Source: Martinezella rhizogenes
GTDB lineage: Bacteria; Pseudomonadota; Alphaproteobacteria; Rhizobiales; Rhizobiaceae
Reading direction: 5' to 3'
NCBI RefSeq assembly: GCF_000799715.1
Contig: NZ_JUHG01000011.1
Span: forward strand, 434,001-498,000
Length of the DNA stretch: 64,000 bases
Shown one piece after another: positions 9,301 to 20,752 of this stretch; the first letter of the stretch is position 1, and the number at the start of each line of letters is the position of its first letter. The position numbers were made by a program, and so were the translations under genes. The notes below the pieces were generated by a model. It was not told the DNA's origin, searched no databases, and was given only the letters and a program-made list of their open reading frames with translations.

Positions 9301-11961
9301 TTAGCCGGCAAGAGCCGCAGCAACCGCCTCGATCGCCTCGTCAGCCTTGACGCCATCCGGTCCACCGGCCTGGGCCATGTCGGGACGCCCGCCGCCGCCC
9401 TTGCCGCCGAGGGCGACAGAGGCGATGCGGACGAGATCGACGGCGCTGAAGCGGCCGATGAGATCATCCGTGACGGCGACAACGGCGCTAGCCTTGCCGT
9501 CTTCGGAAACGCCGATCAGCGCCACGACGCCGGAGCCGAGGCTGGTCTTGCCGTCATCGGCGAGACCCTTGAGGTCCTTCGGATCGACACCGGAAATGGC
9601 CTTGCCGAGGAACTTGACGCCGCCGATGTCGCGGACTGCATCAGCAGAGCCAGCCTGACCGCCGCCCATGGCGAGCTTGCGCTTGGCATCCGCCAGTTCG
9701 CGCTCCAGCTTGCGACGCTCATCCATCAGCGCTTCGACGCGCGAAACGACATCGGTCGGCTGCACCTTCAGCGCGGTGGCAAGCGCCTTCACGCGGTCGT
9801 CCTGTTCGGCCAGGTAATCGCGAGCAGATTCGCCGGTGACTGCCTCGATGCGGCGCACGCCGGCGCCGACGGCGCTATCGCCGAGGATGCGGATAAGGCC
9901 GATCTGGCCCGTCGCGGAGGCATGCGTGCCGCCGCAAAGCTCGACGGAGTAAGGCTTGCCGGTCTTGCCGCCGCGCACGCCCTGCCCCATGGACACGACG
10001 CGCACTTCATCGCCATATTTTTCGCCAAACAGCGCCATCGCGCCCTCGGCAATGGCATCGTCGACGCTCATCAGGCGGGTCGTGACCGGCGAATTCTGCA
10101 GCACGATCTCATTGGCCATATCCTCGACGATCTTCAGCTCTTCAGCCGACATCGGCTTTGGATGCGAGACGTCGAAGCGCAGGCGCTCCGGTGCGACCAG
10201 CGAGCCCTTCTGCGCCACATGGGTGCCCAGCACTTCGCGCAGCGCTTCATGCAGCAGATGGGTTGCCGAATGGTTGGCACGCAGGCGCGAGCGCCTGTTG
10301 TGATCGACCGTCAGGACAACGGCGTCGCCGGCCTTGAGCGTGCCCTCGGAGACCGTCGCGATATGCACGAACAGGCCCTCGCCCTTCTTCTGCGTATCGC
10401 TGACAGCAAGCTTGCCGTTGTCGCTGGAAACCACACCGGTATCGCCCATCTGACCACCGGATTCGCCGTAAAATGGCGTCTGATTGACGATGATCTGCAC
10501 CTTGTCGCCGGCAGAGGCGCTGTCGACGGTAACACCGTCCTTGACGATCGCCTGGATCACGCCCTCAGCCACTTCCGTGTCGTAGCCGAGGAATTCGGTG
10601 GCCCCGTGCTTTTCCTTGAGCTCGAACCAGATGGTTTCGGTCGCCTTATCGCCGGAACCGGTCCAGTGTGAACGTGCCTCGGCCTTCTGCCGTTCCATCG
10701 CATCGGTGAAGCTCGAAATATCGACGCCGATACCGCGGGCGCGCAACGCATCCTGCGTCAGGTCCAGCGGGAAGCCGTAGGTGTCGTAGAGTTTGAAAGC
10801 GGTTTCGCCGTCGAGGCTGTCGCCCTTGTGCAGCGTCGAAGTGGCATCGTTTAGCAGCGACAGACCACGATCCAACGTCTTGCCGAAACGAGTTTCTTCA
10901 AGCTTCAGTGTCTCGGAGGTCAGCGCTTCGGCGCGCACCAGTTCGGGATAGGCGCGGCCCATCTGCTGTATCAGCGTCGGCAGCAGCTTCCACATCAACG
11001 GTTCCTTGGCGCCCAGCAACTGCGCATGGCGCATGGCGCGGCGCATGATGCGGCGAAGCACATAGCCGCGACCTTCGTTCGACGGCAGCACGCCGTCGGC
11101 AATCAGGAATGCGGAGGAACGCAGATGATCGGCGATGACGCGATGGCTGGCACGATGCTCACCCTCGGCCTTGACGCCAGTTGCTTCTTCCGAAGCCTCG
11201 ATCAGCGCGCGGAAGAGGTCGATGTCGTAATTGTCATGCTTGCCCTGCAACACGGCGGCAACGCGCTCGAGACCCATGCCGGTGTCGATCGACGGACGCG
11301 GCAGATCGACCCGCTCCTGCTTGGTGATCTGTTCGAACTGCATGAAAACGAGATTCCAGATCTCGATGAAACGGTCGCCATCCTCTTCCGGCGAGCCGGG
11401 AGGTCCGCCCCAGATATGGTCGCCATGGTCGTAGAAGATTTCCGAGCACGGGCCGCACGGGCCGGTATCGCCCATCGCCCAGAAATTGTCGCTGGTGGGG
11501 ATACGGATGATCTTGTCATCCGAGAGGCCGGCGATCTTCTTCCAGAGGTTAAAGGCATCGTCGTCGGTGTGATAGACCGTCACCAGCAGGCGCTTGGCGT
11601 CGAGGCCGAACTCCTTGGTGATCAGGTTCCAGGCGAGCTCGATGGCGCGCTCCTTGAAATAGTCGCCAAAGGAGAAATTGCCGAGCATTTCGAAGAAGGT
11701 GTGGTGACGGGCGGTATAGCCGACATTATCGAGGTCGTTATGCTTGCCGCCGGCGCGCACGCATTTCTGTGCGGTCGACGCCGTCGTGTAAGGACGCTGC
11801 TCCAGGCCGGTGAAAACATTCTTGAACTGCACCATGCCGGCATTGGTGAACATCAATGTCGGATCGTTGCGCGGCACGAGCGGGCTCGACGGCACGATTT
11901 CGTGGCCGTTCTTCTTAAAATAGTCGAGGAAGGTCGACCGGATTTCATTCACACCGCTCAT
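9301..11961 (-). CDS. alaS: Alanyl-tRNA synthetase
   Basis: Charges tRNA-Ala with alanine; 886 residues, the usual bacterial length. The start [20 protein letters not shown] is the AlaS N-terminus, followed by class II motif 1 and [19 protein letters not shown] (motif 2). The editing domain has the zinc motif [19 protein letters not shown] and the partner [11 protein letters not shown]. The C-terminal domain ends in the Gly-rich segment [16 protein letters not shown]. The start at 11961 has GAAGGG upstream; an in-frame codon at 12075 would add 38 residues unlike AlaS. Same strand as recA but separated by its terminator. Confidence 0.97.
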   Translation of the reverse strand: MSGVNEIRSTFLDYFKKNGHEIVPSSPLVPRNDPTLMFTNAGMVQFKNVFTGLEQRPYTTASTAQKCVRAGGKHNDLDNVGYTARHHTFFEMLGNFSFGDYFKERAIELAWNLITKEFGLDAKRLLVTVYHTDDDAFNLWKKIAGLSDDKIIRIPTSDNFWAMGDTGPCGPCSEIFYDHGDHIWGGPPGSPEEDGDRFIEIWNLVFMQFEQITKQERVDLPRPSIDTGMGLERVAAVLQGKHDNYDIDLFRALIEASEEATGVKAEGEHRASHRVIADHLRSSAFLIADGVLPSNEGRGYVLRRIMRRAMRHAQLLGAKEPLMWKLLPTLIQQMGRAYPELVRAEALTSETLKLEETRFGKTLDRGLSLLNDATSTLHKGDSLDGETAFKLYDTYGFPLDLTQDALRARGIGVDISSFTDAMERQKAEARSHWTGSGDKATETIWFELKEKHGATEFLGYDTEVAEGVIQAIVKDGVTVDSASAGDKVQIIVNQTPFYGESGGQMGDTGVVSSDNGKLAVSDTQKKGEGLFVHIATVSEGTLKAGDAVVLTVDHNRRSRLRANHSATHLLHEALREVLGTHVAQKGSLVAPERLRFDVSHPKPMSAEELKIVEDMANEIVLQNSPVTTRLMSVDDAIAEGAMALFGEKYGDEVRVVSMGQGVRGGKTGKPYSVELCGGTHASATGQIGLIRILGDSAVGAGVRRIEAVTGESARDYLAEQDDRVKALATALKVQPTDVVSRVEALMDERRKLERELADAKRKLAMGGGQAGSADAVRDIGGVKFLGKAISGVDPKDLKGLADDGKTSLGSGVVALIGVSEDGKASAVVAVTDDLIGRFSAVDLVRIASVALGGKGGGGRPDMAQAGGPDGVKADEAIEAVAAALAG

Positions 11962-12048
11962 GTTTGGCCCTTCAGTATGCCTTCGGCAAGTCCTATCAAA
12001 GTCAGTGGCTTTTATCGTTCGCTCCCGGCCCTGTCCAGCCGCACAAAC

Positions 12049-12088
12049 AAAACCGGCCGCACATCCCTTGGACAATACGGCCGGTTTT
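12049..12088 (-). terminator. Rho-independent terminator after recA
   Basis: Perfect 11-base inverted repeat: AAAACCGGCCG at 12049-12059 and CGGCCGGTTTT at 12078-12088, with an 18-base loop. On the minus strand the second arm runs into TTTTGTTTG. It lies 44 bases after the recA stop and before alaS. Confidence 0.85.
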
Positions 12089-12132
12089 GAATTTTAGTCC
12101 TATATCAAAGCCTGGATCGGCTCAGGAAACCG

Positions 12133-13221
<1,089 letters not shown>

Positions 13222-13280
13222 TCGATCCACCTTTAGGTTATTGAAGCCGCTCAAGCAATGTCGCCGCTGATGAGAATTGT

Positions 13281-13295
13281 GTACTCTATTTGTTC
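13281..13295 (-). promoter_or_regulatory. LexA (SOS) box of recA
   Basis: Reads GTAC-N7-GTTC on the plus strand, or GAAC-N7-GTAC toward recA. The alphaproteobacterial LexA operator is the direct repeat GTTC-N7-GTTC (GAAC-N7-GAAC), defined in part on Rhizobium etli recA, so this copy differs by one base. It lies 60 bases before the recA start, where a repressor would block the promoter. Confidence 0.75.
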
Positions 13296-13460
13296 TCATT
13301 TCGCAAGGCCACAACAAGCGATTGAAAGAAAAAGGTAAAATGAGTTCCGTTCTACATTTGTTTTCTTCTTTCATCCCAAGCACTTACGTGCACTCGCAAG
13401 CCTTTTCCGGCATGTTATCAACCGCTTCGATTCGCCTTTTGGGCCGCTGAGGAGATCGAT

Positions 13461-14405
13461 ATGGCGAAGAAGATTCTCGTTCTGGGCGGCGCTCATATCG
13501 ATCGGCGCGGCCGTATCTTCGGCGACACGGCGCCAGGTGCGAGCAACCCCGGCGCCTGGTTCGAGGAACCGGGCGGCGGCGGCTTCAACGCGGCACGCAA
13601 TCTCGCCCGCCTCGGCTTTGATGTGCGGCTGATCTCGCCGCGTGGCGGCGATCCCTCAGGCGAGATGGTGGCGGAAGCCGCAAACCACGCCGGCATCGAC
13701 GACAAGCCTTTCGTCTTCCTCGATCGCAAGACGCCGAGCTACACGGCGATCCTCGAGCGCGACGGCAATCTGGTGATCGCGCTCGCCGACATGGAGCTCT
13801 ACAAGCTGTTCGTGCCGCGCCGGCTGGCGATCCGCTCCATTCGCGACGCATTCGAGGCCACCGATCTGATCCTCTGCGACGCCAACCTGCCGGCCGACAC
13901 GCTGAGTTCGATTGCGATGCGGGCAGCCACCCACGACAAACCGTTGGCCGCAATTGCGATCTCACCGGCCAAGGTCGTGCGCCTCAAACCCTGCCTTGCC
14001 GGCATCGATCATCTTTTTCTCAACGAGGCGGAAGCCGCGGCACTGACAGAAAGCCGGCCGGACGATCCGCGCGATTGGGTTGTCGAACTGCGCGCACTCG
14101 GCCTCAAGAGCGGGGTAATCACCCGGGGCAAACGCGAGTTGATCGCCTTTTCCGGCGATGCCACCATCAGCCTGCAGCCGCCCATAGTCGACAACGTCGC
14201 CGATGTCACCGGCGCCGGAGATTCGCTGGCCGCCGGCGTTCTCTCCGCCTTGCTTGCCGGCCATGATCTCGGCGAGGCCGTGCGTCACGGCACCGCTGCG
14301 GCCGCAATCACCGTGCAATCCCCTTTTGCGACGGCGGAAAATTTATCACCCGCGCTTCTGAAGGCGATGTTGGCTCTTGTTCCGCAAGCCGTAATTCTGT
14401 CATGA
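13461..14405 (+). CDS. psuK: PfkB-family kinase, probable pseudouridine kinase
   Basis: A 314-residue ribokinase/PfkB-fold kinase. The N-terminal GGAHIDRRGRIFGDTAPGAS has the family's early Gly-Asp pattern; EEPGGGGFNAARNLARLG is the substrate-binding Gly-rich loop. DVTGAGDSLAAGVLSALLAG is the C-terminal PfkB signature with catalytic base D254. It is followed 46 bases later by psuG. This pairing indicates that it phosphorylates pseudouridine to pseudouridine 5'-phosphate in the cytoplasm. Without the neighbour only a sugar or nucleoside kinase could be claimed. Confidence 0.88.
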   Translation: MAKKILVLGGAHIDRRGRIFGDTAPGASNPGAWFEEPGGGGFNAARNLARLGFDVRLISPRGGDPSGEMVAEAANHAGIDDKPFVFLDRKTPSYTAILERDGNLVIALADMELYKLFVPRRLAIRSIRDAFEATDLILCDANLPADTLSSIAMRAATHDKPLAAIAISPAKVVRLKPCLAGIDHLFLNEAEAAALTESRPDDPRDWVVELRALGLKSGVITRGKRELIAFSGDATISLQPPIVDNVADVTGAGDSLAAGVLSALLAGHDLGEAVRHGTAAAAITVQSPFATAENLSPALLKAMLALVPQAVILS

Positions 14406-14451
14406 AGCGCATTGATTTCGCATTTCCTGTTTCAGCCGATTGGACTAGACT

Positions 14452-15378
14452 ATGACCAAACCCATTTCCCCCCTCTTGCCGATCTCCTATTCGAAGGAAG
14501 TTGCCGCCGCCAAGCTGCGTGGCGCACCGCTGGTGGCGTTGGAATCGACCATCATCACCCACGGCATGCCCTATCCCGGCAATATCGAGATGGCGCAGAG
14601 CGTCGAGGCAATCATCCGCCAGGAAGGCGCCGTGCCTGCCACCATCGCCGTCATTCATGGCGTCCTGCATATCGGCCTGGAGCCGGAAGAGCTGGAAGCG
14701 CTCGCCAAGACCGAGGGCGCGATGAAGGTGTCGCGCGCCGACCTCGCCTTCGCCATTGCAGAGCGCCGCACGGGCGCGACAACGGTCGCCGCGACCATGA
14801 TTGCCGCCGCCCGCGCCGGCATCAAGGTTTTCGCGACCGGCGGCATCGGTGGCGTGCATCGCGGCGCTGAGGAAAGCTTCGATATTTCGGCCGATCTGGA
14901 AGAGCTTGCCCGCACCGGCGTCATCGTCGTCTGCGCCGGCGCCAAGGCAATCCTCGATATCCCGAAGACGCTGGAAGTGCTGGAAACTCGCGGCGTTCCG
15001 GTTGTCACCTACGACAGCGCCGAATTCCCGGCCTTCTGGTCGCGCTCTTCCGGCCTGCCGAGCCCGCTGACGCTGAACAGCCCGGCGGCGATTGCCAATT
15101 TTCAGGCAACCCGCGAACAGCTCGGCATCGACGGCGGCATGCTGATCGCCAATCCGGTGCCGGAAGCCGCCGAGATCCCGCGCGAGGAGATGGAGATCTA
15201 CATCGAACGCGCGCTGGACAGCGCCGAACGCGACGAAATCACCGGCAAGGCGGTCACCCCCTACCTGCTCAGCACCATCTTCGACCTCACGGATGGCCGC
15301 AGCCTGAAGACCAATATCGCGCTGGTCGAAAACAATGCCCGCCTCGCCGCTGAAATCGCGGTCGCCCTGGCGGAATAA
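14452..15378 (+). CDS. psuG: Pseudouridine-5'-phosphate glycosidase
   Basis: Cleaves the C-C glycosidic bond of pseudouridine 5'-phosphate to uracil and ribose 5-phosphate. The 308-residue sequence has family hallmarks: APLVALESTIITHGMPYPGN near the start, ATTVAATMIAAARAGIKVFA, FATGGIGGVHRG, and TYDSAEFPAFWSRSSG. It ends with FLLSTIFDLT-like YLLSTIFDLTDGRSLKTN. It follows psuK on the same strand and completes the pathway that recycles pseudouridine from RNA turnover. Confidence 0.94.
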   Translation: MTKPISPLLPISYSKEVAAAKLRGAPLVALESTIITHGMPYPGNIEMAQSVEAIIRQEGAVPATIAVIHGVLHIGLEPEELEALAKTEGAMKVSRADLAFAIAERRTGATTVAATMIAAARAGIKVFATGGIGGVHRGAEESFDISADLEELARTGVIVVCAGAKAILDIPKTLEVLETRGVPVVTYDSAEFPAFWSRSSGLPSPLTLNSPAAIANFQATREQLGIDGGMLIANPVPEAAEIPREEMEIYIERALDSAERDEITGKAVTPYLLSTIFDLTDGRSLKTNIALVENNARLAAEIAVALAE

Positions 15379-15563
15379 CCAAAGTCGGCATGACGGACAG
15401 CGCCGCTCATCAGGTCAACCAGAATAGACCGAGAGCGGCGCGCATTTCGGCAGTCGTCGCCTCGGTCCTCTCCCTCGCCTTCGATTTTGCCCGGATCGGC
15501 CGCACGCACCTGAACGATAGAATGAAAACACCGTAAAAACAAAATATTACGGCAATCTCTTCA

Positions 15564-18179
15564 TTAGTGATCCAAAGTTTCCCTAACGACCACGGCAAGC
15601 TGCTTCAGCGAGAACGGTTTCGGCAGGAAACCGAATTTGGCGTCGGCCGGCAGGTTGCGGGCAAAAGCGTCCTCGGCATAGCCGGAGACGAAGATGAACT
15701 TCATATCCGGATATTTCTTGCGCAGTTCGCCGAGCAGCGTCGGTCCATCCATTTCCGGCATGACGACGTCGGAAACGACGACATCCACCTGGCCGTCGAG
15801 TTCTTCCATGATCTCCAGCGCCTCGACGCCGGAGCCGGCCTCGTAAACGGTGTAGCCGCGCGTCTCGAGCATGCGCTTGCCGCCGCGACGGACCGCCTCT
15901 TCGTCTTCGACCAGGAGCACGACGGCCGACTTGCCGGTGAGATCCGCCGGTTCTTCCGGCGGAACGACAGCGGCGACGCTCTGGTCCATCGCTGAGATAT
16001 CGCGGCCCTCGAGCGTCTGGCCTTCCGTCAAGGCTGGCATTTCGACAATATGGCGTGGCAAGAAGATACGGAAGGTCGTGCCCTTGCCGACTTCCGATTC
16101 CGGATGAATGTAGCCACCGGACTGCTTGATGATGCCATAGACCATGGCAAGACCGAGACCCGTGCCCTTGCCGACTTCCTTCGTCGTGAAGAAGGGCTCG
16201 AAGATCTTGTCCATGATCTCGGGCGCAATGCCCGTGCCGGTATCGTTGACCTCGACCAGCACCATCTCCTCATGCGGCAGATAGGCATAATTGAAGGCAG
16301 CGACATCCGAGGCCGGCAGATTGCGGGTGCGCAGTGTCAGCGTGCCGCCACCAGGCATGGCGTCGCGGGCGTTGACGCAAAGATTGATCAGCACCTGCTC
16401 GAACTGCGACAGATCTGTCTTCACAGGCCAGAGATCGCGGCCATAGTCGACGTCGAGCTTGACATGAGTCCCCGACAGCAGCCGCTCCACCAGCATGCGC
16501 AGGTCGCCGATCACATCGGTCAGGTTGAGGATCGTCGGCCGCATCGTCTGCTTGCGCGAGAAGGCGAGCAACTGCCGCACCAGGACGGCAGCACGGTTGG
16601 CGTTGCGCTTGATCTCCATCAGATCCGCGAAGCTGGCATCCGCCGGACGGGCCTGCAGCAGCAGATGGTCGGAAGACAGCAGGATCGCCGTCAACACGTT
16701 GTTGAAATCATGCGCGATGCCGCCCGCGAGCGTGCCGACCGCATTCATCTTCTGCGTTTGCGCCATCTGCGTTTCCAGAGCCTTCTGCTCGGTCACTTCG
16801 ACGGCATAAACGATGGCGGCCTCTTCTGGCGCCTCATCGGTCTGGTCGATGACGGCATTGATATAGAAGCGGAAATGCCTGGTATCATCCTTCGGATTGC
16901 GCGAATCGATCGGCGGGATATCGCCTTGCCGGTCCTTGGCGGCAGCCAGCGCACCCTCGAGTCGCGGGCGATCGCTTTCGTTGACGATCGTTTCAAGCGC
17001 CGCCCCGCGCTCGATATCGTCGCGCGACACGAGATCGGAAAAGAGCTTCAGGAACGGCGCGTTCGTGCGCAGGATGCGCCCCGCTCCATCGACAGAGGCG
17101 ATCGCCATCGGCGTATTGTTGAAAAAGCGGCTGAAACGCATCGCGGCGACGGAAGCGGACTGATCATTGTCGCCGCCATTCTGGCGCGTCAGAACGATGG
17201 TCCGGCTTTCGCCCGGCGCGCCGTCGCGCATCGAGGTGACGCTGTGGACGATCTGTACCGGCAGGCTCTGGCCGTTGGCGCGGCGCAGATCGAGATCGAG
17301 CGTCACCGTCTTTTTCAGCCCCGGTTCGGCCTGCACGGACTGGATCAGCGTCAAGCCCTCACCCGCGACGAGATCGCCGACGCTCATCGAGCCCGGCGTG
17401 AATTTGGTAAGGTCGAAGCCCAGCCATTCGGCCAGCGTCGCGTTCAGATAGAAAATCTCGCCCTTACGGCCGGCCGAGAAGAAACCCGCCGGCGCATGGT
17501 CGAGATAATCGATGGCGTTCTGCAATTCCTTGAAGAAGCGTTCCTGGTCGTCCCGTTCCGAGGTAATGTCGGTGATCTGCCAGATGTGCAGCGCCTTGCC
17601 CCGACCCGGCTCCGGCGGCAGCACGCGCGCTTTCAGGCGATACCAATGGCCTTCATTGCCGCTGCCTTCGGCTGCGCCGAGCGGCTTCAGCAGCCGGAAC
17701 TCCTCGGACCCCTCCTTGCCGTCGCGCAAGCCGTTGGCCAGGCGATAAAGCGCCTCGTTGGATTCGCGATTGCGCGACAGCAGCGTTTCCAGCGATTGCA
17801 CCTCGGTCGCCTTGGCAGCACCGGTCAGCCGGCCATAGGCGGTATTGGCGTAGACGATACGGCCTTTTTCGTCGGTGATCAGCGTCCCGTCCGGATGGCT
17901 GTTCAGGAAGGAGCGCGCCAGGCTGTCGGACTGCGTCTGCGGCATAACCTCGACGAAGCCGATAATGGACGACACGAGAAAGAAAATGCCGACCATGGCA
18001 AGAATACCGAGCCCGCCGAGCACGGCCTCGTTGTCGAGCTGGTCCTTGAAGACCACGAAAGCCGCGGCTGCGGCCACCAGCACCAGCGCTAGCAGGATGA
18101 TACGCAACACGGTGCCCGAGCGAACCCCGCGATCCACCAGCGGTACGCTATACTCGTCGGACTGACGCTGCTTGGTCAT
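15564..18179 (-). CDS. cckA: Hybrid sensor histidine kinase CckA
   Basis: Membrane hybrid kinase that heads the CckA-ChpT-CtrA phosphorelay controlling the alphaproteobacterial cell cycle. The 871-residue protein has two transmembrane helices near the N-terminus (about residues 24-44 and 50-75). PAS-type sensor regions fill about 80-470. The phospho-acceptor helix [20 protein letters not shown] has H490. The ATPase domain has [34 protein letters not shown] and [13 protein letters not shown] linker leads to a receiver domain with phospho-acceptor D804 in [12 protein letters not shown]. The order and length match CckA. The start has no clear ribosome site, so a nearby alternative is possible. 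Confidence 0.92.
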   Translation of the reverse strand: MTKQRQSDEYSVPLVDRGVRSGTVLRIILLALVLVAAAAAFVVFKDQLDNEAVLGGLGILAMVGIFFLVSSIIGFVEVMPQTQSDSLARSFLNSHPDGTLITDEKGRIVYANTAYGRLTGAAKATEVQSLETLLSRNRESNEALYRLANGLRDGKEGSEEFRLLKPLGAAEGSGNEGHWYRLKARVLPPEPGRGKALHIWQITDITSERDDQERFFKELQNAIDYLDHAPAGFFSAGRKGEIFYLNATLAEWLGFDLTKFTPGSMSVGDLVAGEGLTLIQSVQAEPGLKKTVTLDLDLRRANGQSLPVQIVHSVTSMRDGAPGESRTIVLTRQNGGDNDQSASVAAMRFSRFFNNTPMAIASVDGAGRILRTNAPFLKLFSDLVSRDDIERGAALETIVNESDRPRLEGALAAAKDRQGDIPPIDSRNPKDDTRHFRFYINAVIDQTDEAPEEAAIVYAVEVTEQKALETQMAQTQKMNAVGTLAGGIAHDFNNVLTAILLSSDHLLLQARPADASFADLMEIKRNANRAAVLVRQLLAFSRKQTMRPTILNLTDVIGDLRMLVERLLSGTHVKLDVDYGRDLWPVKTDLSQFEQVLINLCVNARDAMPGGGTLTLRTRNLPASDVAAFNYAYLPHEEMVLVEVNDTGTGIAPEIMDKIFEPFFTTKEVGKGTGLGLAMVYGIIKQSGGYIHPESEVGKGTTFRIFLPRHIVEMPALTEGQTLEGRDISAMDQSVAAVVPPEEPADLTGKSAVVLLVEDEEAVRRGGKRMLETRGYTVYEAGSGVEALEIMEELDGQVDVVVSDVVMPEMDGPTLLGELRKKYPDMKFIFVSGYAEDAFARNLPADAKFGFLPKPFSLKQLAVVVRETLDH

Positions 18180-18469
18180 AAACCCCTCGTCTCCGCCCTC
18201 TTCCTTGCCGCGTCGTGCACTTGACGGATCACCAGAATCGGACCTTTCGAATCTTCTTTAGCAATTTGCCGCATCGGCAAAAAGCTTTACGGCGGCAGAA
18301 AGGCTTGTATTCACAAGGAAGAGCGTTGCACAACAAACGATCGTATCTTGTCTCGAAGGTGGACCTGTCCATATGATTGCCTCATATCGAGACAAAGAGG
18401 AAGGCGCGCGGCCGGCCGTTTCATGACGGCGAGGTCGCGGCATCGGGGTTAATTACGGAGTATCTCGAC

Positions 18470-19330
18470 ATGTGGGACGAAATCGCCGGGGCCTATGGCA
18501 GCCGTTTCCTTCTAGCAGCCGGTGGGGTTGGCATCGCCCTTCTCCTATTGATCGGCATCCTTTGGATCCTGCGCAGCCGAGCGCCGTCGCCTTTCGTGCG
18601 GGGCGGAAAGAACCGCCAGCCGCGCCTGCAGGTGCTGGACGCGGCCGCCGTCGATGCCCGCCGCCGCCTCGTGCTGGTCCGGCGTGACGGTATCGAACAC
18701 CTCATCATGATCGGCGGCCCGACCGATATCGTCATCGAATCCGGCATTTCCGACCCAAGCAAGGCCGCAGCGCAGACACCGATCCCGTTCGAACTGCCGG
18801 CAGTCCCCGAGCGACGGCTGGAGCCGGCGCAAGAACTCCCGCGCCTTGATCGCCAGACGCAGGAGTCTGCGGAAGCCAAAATTGAAGCCTATCTGAAAGC
18901 CGAACCGACCGTCGAACCGGCAATCGAGCGTCAGCAACCTGTTGCGGCGGCGCAGTTGCGCGCATCGCAGTCGTCCGCAGCCGTGCTGAGCGAGGCGGAA
19001 GCAGCAGAGATACTGGACGCGGCGCGCCATGTCGTCCTGCCGCAGGAACCGCCACGCGCCGCTCCGGCGGCCCCTGCGGTTACAGCGCCACAGGCGCGTG
19101 AACCCGGCAGCGATTTTCAGCGCGTGCTGGAGGCGGAAATGGCAAATAATCTTACCGCTGAGCGGATCATCCCGAATGTGCAGCCACAGCAGCAGATTCA
19201 ACAGCAGCCCGCAGTCGCCCCAGCGCAACGCCGTGATCCAGAGCTTGCCCCGGTCACCGGCTCGGATGCAGCACTTCAGAAGGAAGTCGCGCGCATTTTC
19301 GGCGAAATGAGCGTCAACCGCGATAAGTAA
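18470..19330 (+). CDS. FliO-domain-like single-pass membrane protein
   Basis: A 286-residue protein with a short periplasmic N-terminus, one transmembrane segment at about residues 12-32 (LLAAGGVGIALLLLIGILWI) and a long cytoplasmic tail. Residues 45-85 (LQVLDAAAVDARRRLVLVRR and DGIEHLIMIGGPTDIVIESG) match the FliO pattern, a flagellar type III export accessory. The rest is Ala/Pro/Gln/Glu-rich with low complexity, ending in a short helix. The start at 18470 has GGAG upstream. It lies between cckA (divergent) and dksA (convergent), with no flagellar gene nearby. It could be a true FliO or a paralogue with another role. Confidence 0.68.
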   Translation: MWDEIAGAYGSRFLLAAGGVGIALLLLIGILWILRSRAPSPFVRGGKNRQPRLQVLDAAAVDARRRLVLVRRDGIEHLIMIGGPTDIVIESGISDPSKAAAQTPIPFELPAVPERRLEPAQELPRLDRQTQESAEAKIEAYLKAEPTVEPAIERQQPVAAAQLRASQSSAAVLSEAEAAEILDAARHVVLPQEPPRAAPAAPAVTAPQAREPGSDFQRVLEAEMANNLTAERIIPNVQPQQQIQQQPAVAPAQRRDPELAPVTGSDAALQKEVARIFGEMSVNRDK

Positions 19331-19371
19331 TGCGGTATGCGGCCGCAATAGGCTCTGCGAAGACACAAAAA

Positions 19372-19406
19372 AGGCACGACGGAGATTTCCGTCGTGCCTC
19401 TATTTT
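19372..19406. terminator. Bidirectional terminator between fliO-like gene and dksA
   Basis: Perfect 12-base stem, AGGCACGACGGA (19372-19383) and TCCGTCGTGCCT (19388-19399), with a 4-base loop. On the plus strand CTATTTTTTG follows; on the minus strand TTTTTTGTG follows. It sits between two convergent genes and can end both transcripts. Confidence 0.92.
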
Positions 19407-19434
19407 TTGCTGTCCGATTTTAGCCGGACGGTGC

Positions 19435-19854
19435 TTATTCGTCTTTATAAACTTTCTCGCGGCGCTCGTGGCGCTCCTGTGCTTCGATCGACAGGGTCGC
19501 GATCGGGCGGGCATCCAGGCGCTTCAGGCCGATCGGCTCGCCGGTTTCTTCACAGTAACCGTAGGTACCTTCATCGATCCGTTGCAGCGCGGCATCGATC
19601 TTCGAGATCAGTTTCCGCTGGCGGTCGCGAGCCCGGAGTTCGATGGCTCTGTCGGTTTCCGAGGACGCCCGGTCGGCGAGATCGGGATGGTTTGCGCTTT
19701 CTTCGGCTAGATGCTCGAGGGTCTCGCGCGCTTCTCTTAGGATATCATTCTTCCAGGCTACTAGCTTTGCTCGAAAGTAGGCCCGCTGACGCGAATTCAT
19801 GAACTCCTCGTTTTCCGAGGGCACATACTCGCTAAGATCGATCTTCTCACTCAA
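19435..19854 (-). CDS. dksA: RNA polymerase-binding regulator DksA (zinc-less type)
   Basis: Binds the secondary channel of RNA polymerase and, with ppGpp, adjusts transcription during starvation. The 139-residue protein has the coiled-coil arm (FRAKLVAWKNDILREARETL) and the globular end YGYCEETGEPIGLKRLDARP. Of the four zinc-finger cysteines of E. coli DksA only the first remains; the others are Thr, Ser and Ala, as in other alphaproteobacterial DksA proteins. The start is probably TTG at 19854: AGGAGA is 6-7 bases upstream, and the protein then begins with the SEKIDLSEYVPS common to the group. An ATG at 19875 overlaps that ribosome site. Convergent with the fliO-like gene. Confidence 0.92.
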   Translation of the reverse strand: MSEKIDLSEYVPSENEEFMNSRQRAYFRAKLVAWKNDILREARETLEHLAEESANHPDLADRASSETDRAIELRARDRQRKLISKIDAALQRIDEGTYGYCEETGEPIGLKRLDARPIATLSIEAQERHERREKVYKDE

Positions 19855-20134
19855 CGCGATTCTCCTGAAGAACATCTCATATGGCGGGGTGTATATCCCA
19901 ACCGATAGTATCGGTTCAAGCCAAATAGACGCTGTAAACCGATTTTTAATTTTGTCATAAAATTCGGCTAAAGGTCTATTTTTTCATCATATTCTTGAAA
20001 TACCGAATTTGTGCTGTCGCCGTAACCTTCTCGTGATGGCTCGCCAAGTAGCCGCATCACCAATAGTTACGCAGTTGACGGCGCATGGGATGAAACGATA
20101 CGTCAAGGGATAAATCCAGCATGGGAATTTCGCC

Positions 20135-20626
20135 ATGACCAGCATCTCACCGCCGCCTTCCAGGATTTACCTGTTGCGTCATGCCCAGGCTCAGCACGCC
20201 GCCCCCGGCCAGCGGGATTTCGACCGGCCGCTGAGCGACGATGGCTATGCGGCGGCCGAGATCGTTGCCGACAAGGCCGCGGACAAGGATTACAAGCCGG
20301 ATCTCGTCATTTCCTCGACGGCGCTGCGCTGCCGCCAGACCGCCGATGCCGTCCGCCGCGCCATCACCCCGCCTCCCGAATTCCGTTTCGTCGATGCGCT
20401 CTACAATGCGACGCTGGGCACCTATCTGGAAATCATCTCCTCGCAAGTGACCGAGGACTCCGTGATGCTGGTCGGCCATAACCCGATCATCGAACAGACG
20501 CTGGAAGCCTTGATCGGTCATGATGCACTGGTCGCCGCCCTGCCCAGCGGCTTTCCGACCGCCGGCCTTGCCGTGATCGACACTACATCCTCGGGCTGGA
20601 TCCTGACGGAATTCATCACCGAATAG
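20135..20626 (+). CDS. SixA-type histidine phosphatase
   Basis: A 163-residue member of the histidine phosphatase (phosphoglycerate mutase) superfamily. The catalytic LLRHAQAQ with R15-H16 is near the N-terminus, ISSTALRCRQTADAV gives the second Arg, and VMLVGHNPIIEQTLEAL the second catalytic His. Short length and the SSxALRCRQTA pattern are typical of SixA, which dephosphorylates phosphohistidine on Hpt domains or phosphotransferase-system proteins. The partner here is unknown. Confidence 0.85.
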   Translation: MTSISPPPSRIYLLRHAQAQHAAPGQRDFDRPLSDDGYAAAEIVADKAADKDYKPDLVISSTALRCRQTADAVRRAITPPPEFRFVDALYNATLGTYLEIISSQVTEDSVMLVGHNPIIEQTLEALIGHDALVAALPSGFPTAGLAVIDTTSSGWILTEFITE

Positions 20627-20752
20627 AGCCCGTTGGAAATATCGGGCCGGACGATGATTTAGTGAGTTTGGATGTATAAAGCCTGCTCATCTTTTCGGCG
20701 CTTATATTGCTTCCTATATTGACGACCACGCTGTCCATTCAGGGATCCCGCC

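Noticed and set aside
15379..15563. Possible small minus-strand gene (C-terminus AEMRAALGLFWLT) between psuG and cckA
   Set aside because: No ribosome site or plausible start, and it overlaps the cckA 3' end; too little support.
16050..18092. 680-codon plus-strand frame opposite cckA
   Set aside because: Shadow of cckA, caused by high GC third positions; rich in Arg, His and Gln with no motif.
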